Counted from the stretch's first letter, positions 1 to 10,536 are shown. The stretch: DNA of 64,000 nt from JACDAV01 sp964626755 (GCA_964626755.1 CAZVGO010000006.1:1-64000), one strand, 5' to 3'. Notes: generated by a model from the letters alone, not told the origin. Made by a program: numbers and translations.

Positions 1-609
1 TACGCGGTGGCCAACGCCTCGGTCGAGCTCCCCGACGTCCTGGTCGACCAGGAGGTCGAGGTGATGCACGACGAGTTCAAGGCCTCGCTCGCGCGCCAGG
101 GGATCAGCGAGGAGGCGTATTTCAAGGCAGTCGAGAAGACCAGCGAGGACATCCACGCGGAGTTCCGCCCGAGCGCTGAGCGGCGCGCCAAGACGCTCCT
201 CGTGCTCTCGAAGGTGGCCGACGAGGAGGGCCTCGAGGTGACCGACGCCGACGTGGACGCGGAGGTCGAGCTGGGCCGGGAGCGCTACGCCGGGGACGAG
301 CGCCTGACTGCGTACTTCGCCTCGGAGCGTGGTCGCGCGTTCATCCGCAGCACGCTTCGGCGGTCGCGGGTGATCGAGCGGATCATCGACCAGTGGCTCG
401 TCGACCATCCCGAGCATCCGGCCCTGCCGCATCTCGAGGATCAGCCGGGCGCGGTCGAGGGGGGCGCTGCCGGGCATGACCATGATCACGACCACGATCA
501 TGTCCACGCGCCAACTGCAGCAACGACGGCTGGCGCGGACGCGGCCTCAACGACGGCCGACGCCGAGGCCAGCCACCAACCCACTGACGTACCGGCCAGG
601 GCCGGTTGA
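1..609 (+). CDS. tig: Trigger factor, C-terminal part (5' end outside window)
   Basis: Trigger factor is the ribosome-bound chaperone and prolyl isomerase that meets nascent chains. The reading frame is open from base 1, so only the C-terminal helical chaperone region is present. Visible are the helical stretch with ELPDVLVDQEVEVM and HDEFKASLARQGIS, typical of the family, and the place directly ahead of clpP and clpX, a very common order. The tail is odd: after the folded part comes a His-Asp run (GHDHDHDHDHVH, about bases 472-507) and then an Ala/Thr-rich end. Such a tail could bind metal ions, as His-rich tails of SlyD-type isomerases do, but that is inference. Stop TGA at 607-609. Confidence 0.85.
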   Translation, partial: YAVANASVELPDVLVDQEVEVMHDEFKASLARQGISEEAYFKAVEKTSEDIHAEFRPSAERRAKTLLVLSKVADEEGLEVTDADVDAEVELGRERYAGDERLTAYFASERGRAFIRSTLRRSRVIERIIDQWLVDHPEHPALPHLEDQPGAVEGGAAGHDHDHDHDHVHAPTAATTAGADAASTTADAEASHQPTDVPARAG

Positions 610-659
610 CGACGACGCACCCACACATACACGACACCGGATCGCCCAGGAGACCCCGA

Positions 660-1346
660 ATGCTCGTCCCGATGGTCATCGAAACCTCCAGCCGCGGGGA
701 ACGCGCCTACGACATCTACTCGCGGCTGCTGCGCGAACGCATCATCTTCCTGGGAGATGCGATCGAGGACCACCTCGCCAACCTCGTGATCGCCCAGCTG
801 CTGTTCCTCGATTCCGAGGACCCGGAGAAGGACATCAGCCTGTACATCAACTCGCCCGGTGGGGTCGTGAATGCGGGCCTCGCCATCTACGACACGATGC
901 AGTACCTGCGGGCCCCGGTCAGCACTATCTGCCTCGGCATGGCGGCGTCGATGGCGGCGGTCCTGCTGGCTGCCGGTCGGAAGGGCAAGCGCTACGCGCT
1001 GCCGAACAGCCGGATCATGATCCACCAGGGTTCGGGCGGGTTCCGCGGCAATGCCCCGGACGCGATGATCCAGATGAAGGAGTGGGAGTTCCTCGTCGAG
1101 CGCAACAACGAGATCCTGGCGCGCCACACCGGTCAGCCGCTCGACAAGGTCAAGATGGACACCGACCGGGACCTTTTCATGTCTCCCGAAGCGGCCAAGG
1201 ACTATGGCATCATCGACGCGGTGTACTCGGAGCAGTGGGATTCGCTGACCGCGCAGCACCACGACGAGAAGGTCGCCGAAGGGGCCGCGGAAGAGACCGT
1301 GGAACCGCCGGCGCCCGAAACGAAGCGCTCGAGCAAGAGCGAATAG
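660..1346 (+). CDS. clpP: ATP-dependent Clp protease proteolytic subunit
   Basis: Serine peptidase that forms the barrel of the Clp protease and degrades proteins fed to it by ClpX or other Clp ATPases in the cytoplasm. The triad is visible as Ser97 in GMAASMAA, His122 in MIHQ and Asp171 in TDRDLF. I chose ATG 660 because AGGAGA lies seven bases upstream and the protein then starts MLVPMVIE, as in homologues; a TTG at 606 in the same frame would overlap the trigger factor stop. Length 228 aa, slightly long because of a charged Glu/Ala tail of about 30 residues. clpX follows after 25 bases, so tig-clpP-clpX is probably one operon. Confidence 0.96.
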   Translation: MLVPMVIETSSRGERAYDIYSRLLRERIIFLGDAIEDHLANLVIAQLLFLDSEDPEKDISLYINSPGGVVNAGLAIYDTMQYLRAPVSTICLGMAASMAAVLLAAGRKGKRYALPNSRIMIHQGSGGFRGNAPDAMIQMKEWEFLVERNNEILARHTGQPLDKVKMDTDRDLFMSPEAAKDYGIIDAVYSEQWDSLTAQHHDEKVAEGAAEETVEPPAPETKRSSKSE

Positions 1347-1371
1347 ACAGGCAAGGGAGCCAGGCCGGCAC

Positions 1372-2685
<1,314 letters not shown>

Positions 2686-2785
2686 TCCCGGCCACGGCCG
2701 CCCTCGCCGCCACACGCACGATCGGGACCCCTAGGACCATCGACGGACGGCGTGGCCCTGACTTCCATGGCACCCTCCGTGCGGG

Positions 2786-5074
2786 ATGACCCCCGTGACC
2801 CCGCGTTCCCGCCGCCGCGTCCCGCGCCCTCCGCTCGGGCGCCTCGTCGCGGCCGCCGCCCGTCCGGGAGGCCGCTGGCGGTCGCGGGCCCTTCGATCGC
2901 CCATCGTGGGCCGCCTCGCGCTCATGGGGTTGACGGCCGCCCTGGCAGGCTGCGTCCCGACCGGCGACGCGGGCGAGCTGCGCCCGACCCTGACGATCGA
3001 ATCGGTCCACGGTGGCGACGTCGCGGTCCAGAACGGCATCCCGGTCCCGACGTTCACCTGGCCGTCCCGGCCGCGTCGCCTGCTCGACGGTCCGTGGCTG
3101 GTCGAACGCCAGGCGTTCGACTCGGACCTGTCGCTCACCCCGCGTGACGTCGCCCTGCCCCGAATCGAGGAGGCGGCGGCCGGTCGCCACACCGCGGCGT
3201 TCGACGACAGCGCCTGGGACACGGTCCCCGTCCCGGGCACGCTCAACCCGCCGCCCGACCGAATCGAGACCGGTGGCTGGTACCGGCGGACGTTCACGCT
3301 GGCCGGGGGCTGGGCCGGCCGGACGCTGACCTTGAAGTTCGGCGCCGCGAACTACCTCGCCGACGTGTGGCTCAACGGGGTCTGGCTGGGCTACCACGAG
3401 GGCGGCTCAACGCCGTTCGCCTTCGACGCCACGGCCGCTGCCCGGCCCGGCGAGCCGAACGTGCTCGCGGTGCGCATCGACAACCCGGCCTGGGGCAGCC
3501 GCAACGACATCGTGCCGTGGGGTCTCGCCGACTGGTGGAACTTCGCCGGCCTGACGCGGCCCGTGTGGATCGAGGCGAGCGACCCGGTCCACGTGGTGCG
3601 GGCTGACGTCGTGCCCCATCTCGACGGCGCCGACGTATCGGTCGTCGTCCGCAATGCGGCAGGCCGGCCGGCCGAGGCGACGCTCACGTTGGAGGTGCTC
3701 GCGGCGACGGTCACGAACGCGAACGTTCTCGAGCCCGATCCGCGCCTGCTCGTTGCCACCGCTGCGAGGCCCCTCGTCCGGACCACGCTCGACCCGGAAG
3801 AGCTCGACGCGGGCGAGGTCGTCCGCCTCGATACGGGATTCCTGCTCGCCAACGCCGCGACGTGGAGCCCGAACCGGCCGTCGCTCTATGTGCTCCGCGT
3901 GTCGGTGTCCGTCGATGGCCGTGTCGTGGACCGGCTGCACGAGACCTTCGGGCTGCGGCAGGTCGCCGTCGACACGGCCGGCTCGGCGGTCCTGCTCAAT
4001 GGACGGCCCGTGTTCTTCGCCGGCGTCGCCCTCCACGACCAGCACCTGACGGCCGGGCCCGACGGGCAGATCGCCGCGACGCTGCCGAACCGGGCCCAGA
4101 TCAGGGACCAGCTCGCCCGGGCCGAGTCGGTCGGCGCCCAGCTCGTCCGGACGGGTCACACGCCGGCCAACCCGGCGCTCCTCGACCTGGCCGATCGGCT
4201 CGGCTTCGCGATCTGGGAGGAGATCCCGCTCTATCACTACACGCCCCTGACGTACGACGTCGCGATGGGCCGGGGGATTCCGCAGCAGATGCTCCGCGAG
4301 ATGGCGCTGCGTGACATGAACCGGCCGTCGGTGCTGTTCCACGGGCTGTCGAACGAGTCGACCGGCGAGGAACCGCGCGCGCAGGCCCTGGCCGAGCTGC
4401 ACGAGATCGACCGGGAGATCGACGGGACGCGGCTCACGGGCCAGGCCGCGTACGGCTTCGCCCCGGCTGATCCGACGAACGCGCCGCTCGACGTGGCCGG
4501 GTTCACCTTCTACTACGGGGTGTTCTACGGCTCGGACGCCGCGTCCGACACGGCCGCTGCCCTCGACGCCGCTCACGCGGCGAACCCCGGCAAGCCGGTG
4601 ATGATCCTCGAGTTCGGGCGCTGGGCGGACGGGCGGGACGGGCCGGCGGAGCAGCGCCGCGTCTTCGACGAGACCGCGCCGGCGATCCTCGCCCGGCGGA
4701 CGACGCTGGCCGGCGGCTACGTCGCCGCCGGGACGTGGTGGGCGCTCGAGGACTACACGACCCTCCGCCCGAACCTCGAAGTCGAGCACTTCGGGCTGTT
4801 CGCGCCGGACGGGATCGACCGGCCGGTGGCCGCGAGCGCCAGGGGTCAGTTCGGCTCCCTCCCGGTCCAGCCCGAGGGCCAGCTCGCTCCGGCGGTCCAC
4901 GGTGGCCGGGTGACGGCCCTGCCGCCCACCGAGGCCGGGTGGGTCATGCTCGCGTACCTCGGATACGGCATCGCCGTCTCGCTGGCGCTTCTCGGCGGGT
5001 TGTTTGCACTTCTCGTCCGGCGCGGCGGGCGCGGCCGGCCGCGTCGTGCCACACGCCCGGTGAGGGCCGCCTGA
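2786..5074 (+). CDS. Glycoside hydrolase family 2 protein, membrane-anchored
   Basis: Probable secreted beta-glycosidase of the beta-galactosidase/beta-glucuronidase clan. The order is an N-terminal hydrophobic segment ending in a lipobox (LAGC, Cys56), a jelly-roll sugar-binding domain (GGWYRRTFTL, DVWLNGVWLGYHEGG), an immunoglobulin-like domain and a TIM barrel. The acid/base Glu524 sits in the family motif SNES and the nucleophile is probably Glu609 in MILEFGRW. After the barrel comes a C-terminal transmembrane helix (about residues 712-738) and an Arg-rich end, so the protein may be anchored at both ends. The Cys lies unusually far from the proposed ATG; a GTG at 2906 would give a normal lipoprotein signal. 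Substrate cannot be told. It overlaps the next gene by one base. Confidence 0.8.
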   Translation: MTPVTPRSRRRVPRPPLGRLVAAAARPGGRWRSRALRSPIVGRLALMGLTAALAGCVPTGDAGELRPTLTIESVHGGDVAVQNGIPVPTFTWPSRPRRLLDGPWLVERQAFDSDLSLTPRDVALPRIEEAAAGRHTAAFDDSAWDTVPVPGTLNPPPDRIETGGWYRRTFTLAGGWAGRTLTLKFGAANYLADVWLNGVWLGYHEGGSTPFAFDATAAARPGEPNVLAVRIDNPAWGSRNDIVPWGLADWWNFAGLTRPVWIEASDPVHVVRADVVPHLDGADVSVVVRNAAGRPAEATLTLEVLAATVTNANVLEPDPRLLVATAARPLVRTTLDPEELDAGEVVRLDTGFLLANAATWSPNRPSLYVLRVSVSVDGRVVDRLHETFGLRQVAVDTAGSAVLLNGRPVFFAGVALHDQHLTAGPDGQIAATLPNRAQIRDQLARAESVGAQLVRTGHTPANPALLDLADRLGFAIWEEIPLYHYTPLTYDVAMGRGIPQQMLREMALRDMNRPSVLFHGLSNESTGEEPRAQALAELHEIDREIDGTRLTGQAAYGFAPADPTNAPLDVAGFTFYYGVFYGSDAASDTAAALDAAHAANPGKPVMILEFGRWADGRDGPAEQRRVFDETAPAILARRTTLAGGYVAAGTWWALEDYTTLRPNLEVEHFGLFAPDGIDRPVAASARGQFGSLPVQPEGQLAPAVHGGRVTALPPTEAGWVMLAYLGYGIAVSLALLGGLFALLVRRGGRGRPRRATRPVRAA

Positions 5075-5655
5075 TGGCCCGGCCACTCCGCGTTCGCCAG
5101 GTGTTCCCGGGGCGGCGCCTCGGCGACCCGGTGGACATGCCCGCCGATCCGGGAACGCGCCCGATCCGGGGCAGGCTGTCGGCCGTCTCGGTCCGGGCGT
5201 CCGTCGGCGCCGGGGCGTGGGTCGGCTTCTCGCTCGGCCTCGTCGCCGGCGCGCTGATCGGGGCGGCAGCGGTGTGGTTCGCGGGCGCGATGCTCGACTG
5301 GCAGCGGGACCTCGCGTTCACGTTCGGTGTGGCCCGCCGGCTCCTGCCGTTCGGCGACCAGATCGGGCTCCTGCGCGACATGCAGGCTCGCTGGTGGCTC
5401 GTGATCCCGGCCGTCGGGCTGGCCGCCGGAGCGCTCGGCGGCCTGGTCGGGTCGCTCCTCGGCGGGATCCTCGCGGCCGCCTACAACCGCTCGCCACGCC
5501 ACGCGCTCGTTGTCGTCGAGCTGCCGACGGAGGTCGCGCCCGGCGCGGCCCACGAGTCGGACGGCGAGGGTGGCGCGACTACGACCCCGGCCCGAAGTTC
5601 CTCCCGGCCGCGGGTGCTACACTCCCGGCTCCACGGCGTCGACCGAGAGGAGTAA
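5074..5655 (+). CDS. Small membrane protein, possibly DUF3566-like
   Basis: Two hydrophobic segments of about 25 residues (near 50-73 and 108-137) flank a loop with PFGDQIGLLRDMQARWW; the ends are hydrophilic. The overall shape resembles DUF3566 membrane proteins, but I do not see enough to assign the family. The start ATG at 5074 overlaps the stop of the GH2 gene (TGATG), so translation is likely coupled. The last codons overlap the valS promoter and T-box leader: the stop TAA at 5653-5655 shares bases with the conserved AGTA of T-box stem I. Length 193 aa; function unknown. Confidence 0.65.
   Translation: MARPLRVRQVFPGRRLGDPVDMPADPGTRPIRGRLSAVSVRASVGAGAWVGFSLGLVAGALIGAAAVWFAGAMLDWQRDLAFTFGVARRLLPFGDQIGLLRDMQARWWLVIPAVGLAAGALGGLVGSLLGGILAAAYNRSPRHALVVVELPTEVAPGAAHESDGEGGATTTPARSSSRPRVLHSRLHGVDREE
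5615..5623 (+). promoter_or_regulatory. Extended -10 promoter of the valS T-box leader
   Basis: TGCTACACT is an extended -10 element (TGN plus TANNNT) inside the 3' end of the upstream gene. A start of transcription near 5630 would put the whole T-box stem I in the RNA. No good -35 is visible. The same motif style precedes several genes in this window. Confidence 0.55.
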
Positions 5656-5851
5656 CGCCTCGGCGGCCACGGAGCGAGCGCGGGACGGTGTGAGCCGCGC
5701 GGGCCCAGGGGCGCGAACGTCGCTCGGACGCGAGCTTCGCTCGCTCGTCGTGCGGTCGGCGCCCGATAGCGCGCCTTGAGGGCGATCGGAGCCGTGGGCT
5801 GCCGCGATGGCGGGGGCCCTCCGAATGCCGAACCAGCAGGTGGTACCACGA
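5630..5851 (+). promoter_or_regulatory. T-box riboswitch, valine specifier, controlling valS
   Basis: Leader RNA that senses uncharged tRNA-Val and controls read-through into valS. Stem I shows the AGTA motif (5651-5654), the distal AGCGAG-type bulge followed by GGTGTGAG (about 5671-5695), and a specifier region GAACGTCG in which GTC, a valine codon, is at 5719-5721. The T-box sequence itself, AGCAGGTGGTACCACGACC, is at 5835-5853 and pairs with the tRNA acceptor end through its bulge. A terminator follows directly, and valS begins 10 bases after it. The specifier was aligned by eye with classical glycine T-boxes; the gene downstream confirms the amino acid. 5' boundary approximate. Confidence 0.88.
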
Positions 5852-5888
5852 CCCGTTCGTCCGCTGGACGAGCGGGCCTTTTCGTTTT
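5852..5888 (+). terminator. T-box-controlled intrinsic terminator before valS
   Basis: Eleven-base-pair stem (5852-5862 with 5866-5876, one G-T pair, loop GCT) followed by CCTTTTCGTTTT. Its 5' arm abuts the T-box sequence, as required for the terminator/antiterminator switch. Confidence 0.85.
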
Positions 5889-5898
5889 CGGAGGCGGA

Positions 5899-8640
5899 AT
5901 GACCCGGACATCGAGCGGCGCGGCACTCCCGAAGTCGTACGTGCCGAGCGACTTCGAGGGGGAGATTTACGAGCGCTGGCTCGCGGCCGATGTGTTCGCG
6001 CCCGACGGTGCCGGCTCGACCGCCGACCAGGACGCTGCGCCGTTCGTCATCATCCAGCCGCCCCCGAACGTCACGGGCTCGCTCCACCTCGGGCATGCGC
6101 AGCGGACGGCGGTCGAGGACCTGATGATCCGGCACGCTCGGATGCTCGGTCGCCCGACGCTCTTCCTGCCGGGCCTCGATCACGCCTCGATCGCCGCCCA
6201 GTTCGTCCTCGACCGGATCGTCGCAGGCGAGGGCGAGAGCCGCGAGTCTCTCGGGCGCGAGCGCTACCTGGCCCGGATGCGCGCCTTCGTGGAGGAGACG
6301 CGGGGCATCATGCTCGGCCAGCAGCGCCGGGTGGGTGGGTCGTTCGACTGGGGCCGGCTGCGGTTCACGATGGAAGAGATGTCGAGCCGCGCCGTGCGGG
6401 TCGCATTCACCCGTCTGTACCGCGACGGTCTCGCATACCGGACCGAGGCGCTCGTCAACTGGTGCCCCGGTTGCCGGACGAGCGTCAGCGACCTCGAGGT
6501 GATCCCGACGCCCGAGACGGGCACGCTCTGGTCGGTCCGGTACCACGTCGTCGATCCGGCCACGGGCCGGCCCGACCCGGACCGCTCGATCACGATCGCG
6601 ACGACCCGGCCGGAGACGATCCTCGGCGACACCGCCGTGGCCGTCCATCCCGACGACCCGCGCTACCGCGATCTCGTCGGCGCGACCGTGCGAATCCCGT
6701 TCGTCGAGCGGGACGTGCCGGTGATCGCCGACGAAGTCGTCGACCGGGAGTTCGGGACCGGCGCGGTGAAGATCACGCCGGCCCACGACAACGATGACTA
6801 CGAGACCGGGCGGGGCCACGGCCTGCCGATGATCACCGTCCTCGACGACGACGCCCGGGTGACCGCCGAGGGCGGGGCGTACGTTGGGCTCGACCGCTAC
6901 AAGGCCCGCGAGCGGCTCCTCGCCGACCTCCGCGCCCGGGGCGACCTCGTCGCGGAGCGTCCGCACGAGATGCTCATCGGTCGCTGCCAGCGCTCGGACG
7001 ACGTGATCGAACCGCGCCTCAAGACGCAATGGTTCATCCGGACGAAGCCGCTGGCCGCGGCCGCGCTGGAAGCGACGCGAACCGGCCGGACCCGGATCCT
7101 GCCCCAGCGGTTCGTCAAGGTCTGGGAGCACTGGCTCACGAATATCCGCGACTGGAATGTGTCCCGCCAGCTGTGGTGGGGCCACCGGATTCCCGCCTGG
7201 TACTGCCCGGACGGCCATGCCAGCGTGTCGGAGCTCGTCGGCGGCCCGCCGGCCTGTGATCAGTGCGGTCGACCGGCCTCGGAGCTGACCCAGGACCCTG
7301 ACATCTTCGACACGTGGTTCAGCTCCGGGCTTTGGCCGTTCTCGACCCTCGGCTGGCCGGAGGAGACACCGGACTACCGCCGCTTCTACCCGACGTCGGT
7401 CATGGAGACCGGCCACGACATCCTCTTCTTCTGGGTTGCCCGGATGATGATGCTCGGCCTGCACCTGACGGGCCGCGAGCCGTTCCACACGGTCTACCTG
7501 TCCGGCCTCATCCGCGACGCGCAGGGCCAGCGGATGTCGAAGACGAGAGGCAACGTCGTCGACCCGCTCGGTGCGATCGACGAGTCCGGCGCGGATGCGC
7601 TCCGCTTCGCGCTCATCAATGGCGCGACGCCCGGCGTCGACCAGCGGTTTGGCACGCAGAAGCTGGAGAACGCCCGGAACTTCGCGAACAAGCTCTGGAA
7701 CGCGGCCCGGTTCGTCGCCGGCGCACGCCCGACGACCATCCCGGCGGACGCGGCCCGCCGGCGGCCGGACCCCTCTCACCTCGGGCCGGCGGAGCGGTGG
7801 ATCGCCTCGCGGACCGCGGCGGCCGTCCGGGCCGTCGACGCAAGCGTCGCCGACTACGCGTTCGGCGAGATGACGAGGATCCTGTACGACGCGATCTGGA
7901 GCGAATACTGCGACTGGGGTCTCGAGCTCGCGAAAGTGCGGTTCGCGGACGAGTCACTCGGGCAGGAGGTTCGGGAAGCCACGTGGTGGACGCTCGTCGA
8001 CGCGCTCGACACGTACCTGCGGCTGCTGCAACCGGTCATGCCGTTCGTCACCGAGGCGTTGTGGGCCACGATTCCGCATCGCGCGGACGACCCGGAGCTC
8101 CTCATCGTCGCGCGCTGGCCCGGGGTGGGGGAGCGGGACCAGCAAGTCGAGCTCGAGGTGGGGGCGATCGTCGAGCTCGTCCACGGGATCCGCAACGCTC
8201 GAGCCGACGCGCGCGTCGAGCCGGCCGCCCGGTTGCCGGTCGACGTCGCCGTGCCGGCCCGGCTCGCCGCGACATTCGCGGCGCTTGGCCCGGCCGTGGA
8301 GCGGATGGCGCGGGCCAGGCCGCTGCGCGTTCACGCGACATCGGCCGCCCTTCGCGACGCTGCCGGGTCGGATGGGCTCGCGGTCATCGCCGGCGACCTC
8401 GAGGCGCTCGTCGGGACCGGCCCGGCTGCCGCCGACGGCGGCGCCCGTCCCGACGTTGGCCGCCTCGAGAAGGAGCTCGCCGAGGCGGAACGGCTTCTCG
8501 CGGCCGCGAGGGCACGGCTCGCCGACAAGGCGTTCGTGTCGAAGGCGCCGGCCGCCGTCGTCGACGGCGCGCGCGCCCGCGAAACGGAGCTCGCCGAGAC
8601 GGTCGCCCGGCTCCGCAGCCGGCTCGGCCGCAAAGGCTGA
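5899..8640 (+). CDS. valS: Valyl-tRNA synthetase
   Basis: Class I aminoacyl-tRNA synthetase that charges tRNA-Val and edits threonine. Visible are PPPNVTGSLHLGHA with the HIGH-type motif HLGH at 63-66, the CP1 editing insertion with TTRPETILGDTAVAVHP, a zinc-ribbon-like CPDGH...CDQC segment, the KMSKS-type motif RMSKTRG near 545, an anticodon-binding domain, and a C-terminal coiled coil of about 60 residues (LEKELAEAERLLAAARARL) that binds tRNA. ATG 5899 was chosen over upstream in-frame starts because GGAGG sits just before it and it follows the T-box terminator. Length 913 aa, normal. Expression should rise when tRNA-Val is uncharged. Confidence 0.97.
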   Translation: MTRTSSGAALPKSYVPSDFEGEIYERWLAADVFAPDGAGSTADQDAAPFVIIQPPPNVTGSLHLGHAQRTAVEDLMIRHARMLGRPTLFLPGLDHASIAAQFVLDRIVAGEGESRESLGRERYLARMRAFVEETRGIMLGQQRRVGGSFDWGRLRFTMEEMSSRAVRVAFTRLYRDGLAYRTEALVNWCPGCRTSVSDLEVIPTPETGTLWSVRYHVVDPATGRPDPDRSITIATTRPETILGDTAVAVHPDDPRYRDLVGATVRIPFVERDVPVIADEVVDREFGTGAVKITPAHDNDDYETGRGHGLPMITVLDDDARVTAEGGAYVGLDRYKARERLLADLRARGDLVAERPHEMLIGRCQRSDDVIEPRLKTQWFIRTKPLAAAALEATRTGRTRILPQRFVKVWEHWLTNIRDWNVSRQLWWGHRIPAWYCPDGHASVSELVGGPPACDQCGRPASELTQDPDIFDTWFSSGLWPFSTLGWPEETPDYRRFYPTSVMETGHDILFFWVARMMMLGLHLTGREPFHTVYLSGLIRDAQGQRMSKTRGNVVDPLGAIDESGADALRFALINGATPGVDQRFGTQKLENARNFANKLWNAARFVAGARPTTIPADAARRRPDPSHLGPAERWIASRTAAAVRAVDASVADYAFGEMTRILYDAIWSEYCDWGLELAKVRFADESLGQEVREATWWTLVDALDTYLRLLQPVMPFVTEALWATIPHRADDPELLIVARWPGVGERDQQVELEVGAIVELVHGIRNARADARVEPAARLPVDVAVPARLAATFAALGPAVERMARARPLRVHATSAALRDAAGSDGLAVIAGDLEALVGTGPAAADGGARPDVGRLEKELAEAERLLAAARARLADKAFVSKAPAAVVDGARARETELAETVARLRSRLGRKG

Positions 8641-8668
8641 GCGGGAGCCGCGGAGCCGGACCGGTGGG

Positions 8669-9565
8669 TCAGCCCTTGACGGCCCCGCCGGTGATGCCGC
8701 GCACGAAGTAGCGCTGGAGCGACAGGAACACGACGAGCGGCAACGCCATCGTGAGGAACGCCGCCGCCGTCAGGAAGTGGGACTCGCCGCCGAGTGAGCT
8801 GACGAGGTTGGACACCACAACGGTCATCGGCAGGTTCTCCGACCGCGTCGGGCCGATATAGATCAGGGACACCAGCAGGTCGTTCCAGACGAACAGGAAC
8901 TGGAAGATCGCGAGCGAGGCGAGCACCGGCACGCTCATCGGGAGCGCCAACCGGAAGAATGCCGTCGCCGGGCTGGCGCCGTCGATCGACGCCGATTCGA
9001 AGACCTCGCGCGGCAGGCCGCCCATGTAGTTGCGGAGCAGGTAGATCGCGAACGGCAGGCCGTAGCCCGTGTGTGCGAGCCAGACGGCGAGGTATTCGCC
9101 GGCGATCCCGAGTCCGGCGAACAGCCGCAAGACCGGGATCAGGGTGGACTGCAGCGGGATCACGAGCAGCCCGACGATCGCCACGAAGATCGCGTTCTTG
9201 AAAGGGAAGTCCATCCAGGCGAACGCGTAGGCGGCGAACGACGCGACCATGACCGGGATGACCGTGGAGGGAATCGTGATGAACAGGCTGTTGATGAACG
9301 CGTCGCCCAGGTTGTTCTGGGTGAGGACGTGCTCGTAGTTGGCGAGCGTGAAGTCCCACGGCGGGAGGAGGGAGGTCCACCAGCCGGATCGGGCGACGTC
9401 GGCTGCGGGACGGAAGGAGTTGACGAGCAGCCCAAGGGTAGGCACCAGCCAGACGGCCATGAGGGTGATGACCACAGCGTGGAGTGCGATGCGACCGAGG
9501 CGCCCCCGACCCTGTCGCTTTGCGACAGTTGCCTTGGCGGTCATCGGCCGCGATGCGGCGGTCAT
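8669..9565 (-). CDS. Sugar ABC transporter permease, MalG-like
   Basis: Inner-membrane subunit of a carbohydrate importer (CUT1 family). About six transmembrane helices are seen, and the EAA loop that docks the ATPase appears as EVFESASIDGASPATAFFRL. The start ATG at 9565 has AGGAGG eight bases upstream and overlaps the stop of the previous permease (ATGA), so the pair is translationally coupled. Length 298 aa. It is the last gene of the operon. No ATP-binding subunit lies in this locus, so the transporter probably borrows a shared MsmK/MalK-type ATPase encoded elsewhere. Confidence 0.93.
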   Translation of the reverse strand: MTAASRPMTAKATVAKRQGRGRLGRIALHAVVITLMAVWLVPTLGLLVNSFRPAADVARSGWWTSLLPPWDFTLANYEHVLTQNNLGDAFINSLFITIPSTVIPVMVASFAAYAFAWMDFPFKNAIFVAIVGLLVIPLQSTLIPVLRLFAGLGIAGEYLAVWLAHTGYGLPFAIYLLRNYMGGLPREVFESASIDGASPATAFFRLALPMSVPVLASLAIFQFLFVWNDLLVSLIYIGPTRSENLPMTVVVSNLVSSLGGESHFLTAAAFLTMALPLVVFLSLQRYFVRGITGGAVKG

Positions 9566-10536
9566 CGGATCGCCTCCTGCTCCCGGAACCGTCGGATGTT
9601 CACGGCCATGAACGGGATGATCGCGACGAGGAGCACGATGGCGACGGCGCTCGCCCGACCGAAGTGCTGGGTGGTGAACATCTCGAAGAACATCTTCCGG
9701 GCGACGACATCCGTGCCGAAGGCGCCGTTTGTCAGGGTGTAGACGATGTCGAACGACTTGAGGGCCGTGATGACGATCGTGGTCCCGACGACGAAGATCG
9801 TCGGCATCAGGAGCGGTAGGATGATCCCCCTGAAGACGTGCCACTCGTTGGCGCCGTCGACTCGCGCGGCCTCCAGCAGCTCAACGCTGATGCCCTTGAG
9901 GCCCGCCGAGAGGATGACCATCGCGAAGCCCGTCCACATCCAGACCCCGATGAAGATGAGGGCGAAGTTGTCAAGAAGGAATGAGCGCTCCCGTATGTAG
10001 TCCACCGGGCCCAGCCCTACCAGGCCGACCAGCGCGTTGATCGTTCCGGTCTGGGGTGACCCGGGCGGCCGGAACTGGTACATGAACTGCCAGATGATCG
10101 CCGCCGCCACGAAGCTGATGGCGAGAGGTACGAAGATCGCCGTCTTGGCCACCGGCTCGTACCGCACGCGATCGACAAGGATCGCGATCAGCAGGCCGAG
10201 CCCGACGACGCCGCCAGTCATGAAGACGACCCACAGGACGCTGTTGCGGAGCGCCTCCAGCGTCGCCGGGTCGCCGAAGAACCAGGCGTAGTTGTCGAGA
10301 CCCACGAAGGTCCTCGAAAACCTGTCCTGGAACGACAACACCAGCGTGTTAAGGGTCGGGTAGATGAGGAACACGATGAGGAATGCGAGGGCAGGCGCAA
10401 TCCAGAACCACGGTCGCATGCGACCCTGCCGTTGTTCCGGGAAGGCCCTGATCAATCGCTCGGTCAGCAGGATGTAGCCGATGAGAACGGCCGGCACGCC
10501 GATGACGACAATCGCCGCGGTGATGAGGTCTTCCAT
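9562..10536 (-). CDS. Sugar ABC transporter permease, MalF-like
   Basis: Partner permease of the CUT1 importer. It has an extra N-terminal transmembrane helix followed by a basic loop, then the six-helix core. The EAA loop reads LEAARVDGANEWHVFRGIIL. I chose ATG 10536 because GGGAGGGG lies three to eight bases before it; an ATG at 10554 lies inside the intercistronic palindrome and would open it. Length 324 aa. It follows the binding-protein gene and precedes the MalG-like gene with a 4-base overlap. Confidence 0.92.
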   Translation of the reverse strand: MEDLITAAIVVIGVPAVLIGYILLTERLIRAFPEQRQGRMRPWFWIAPALAFLIVFLIYPTLNTLVLSFQDRFSRTFVGLDNYAWFFGDPATLEALRNSVLWVVFMTGGVVGLGLLIAILVDRVRYEPVAKTAIFVPLAISFVAAAIIWQFMYQFRPPGSPQTGTINALVGLVGLGPVDYIRERSFLLDNFALIFIGVWMWTGFAMVILSAGLKGISVELLEAARVDGANEWHVFRGIILPLLMPTIFVVGTTIVITALKSFDIVYTLTNGAFGTDVVARKMFFEMFTTQHFGRASAVAIVLLVAIIPFMAVNIRRFREQEAIR

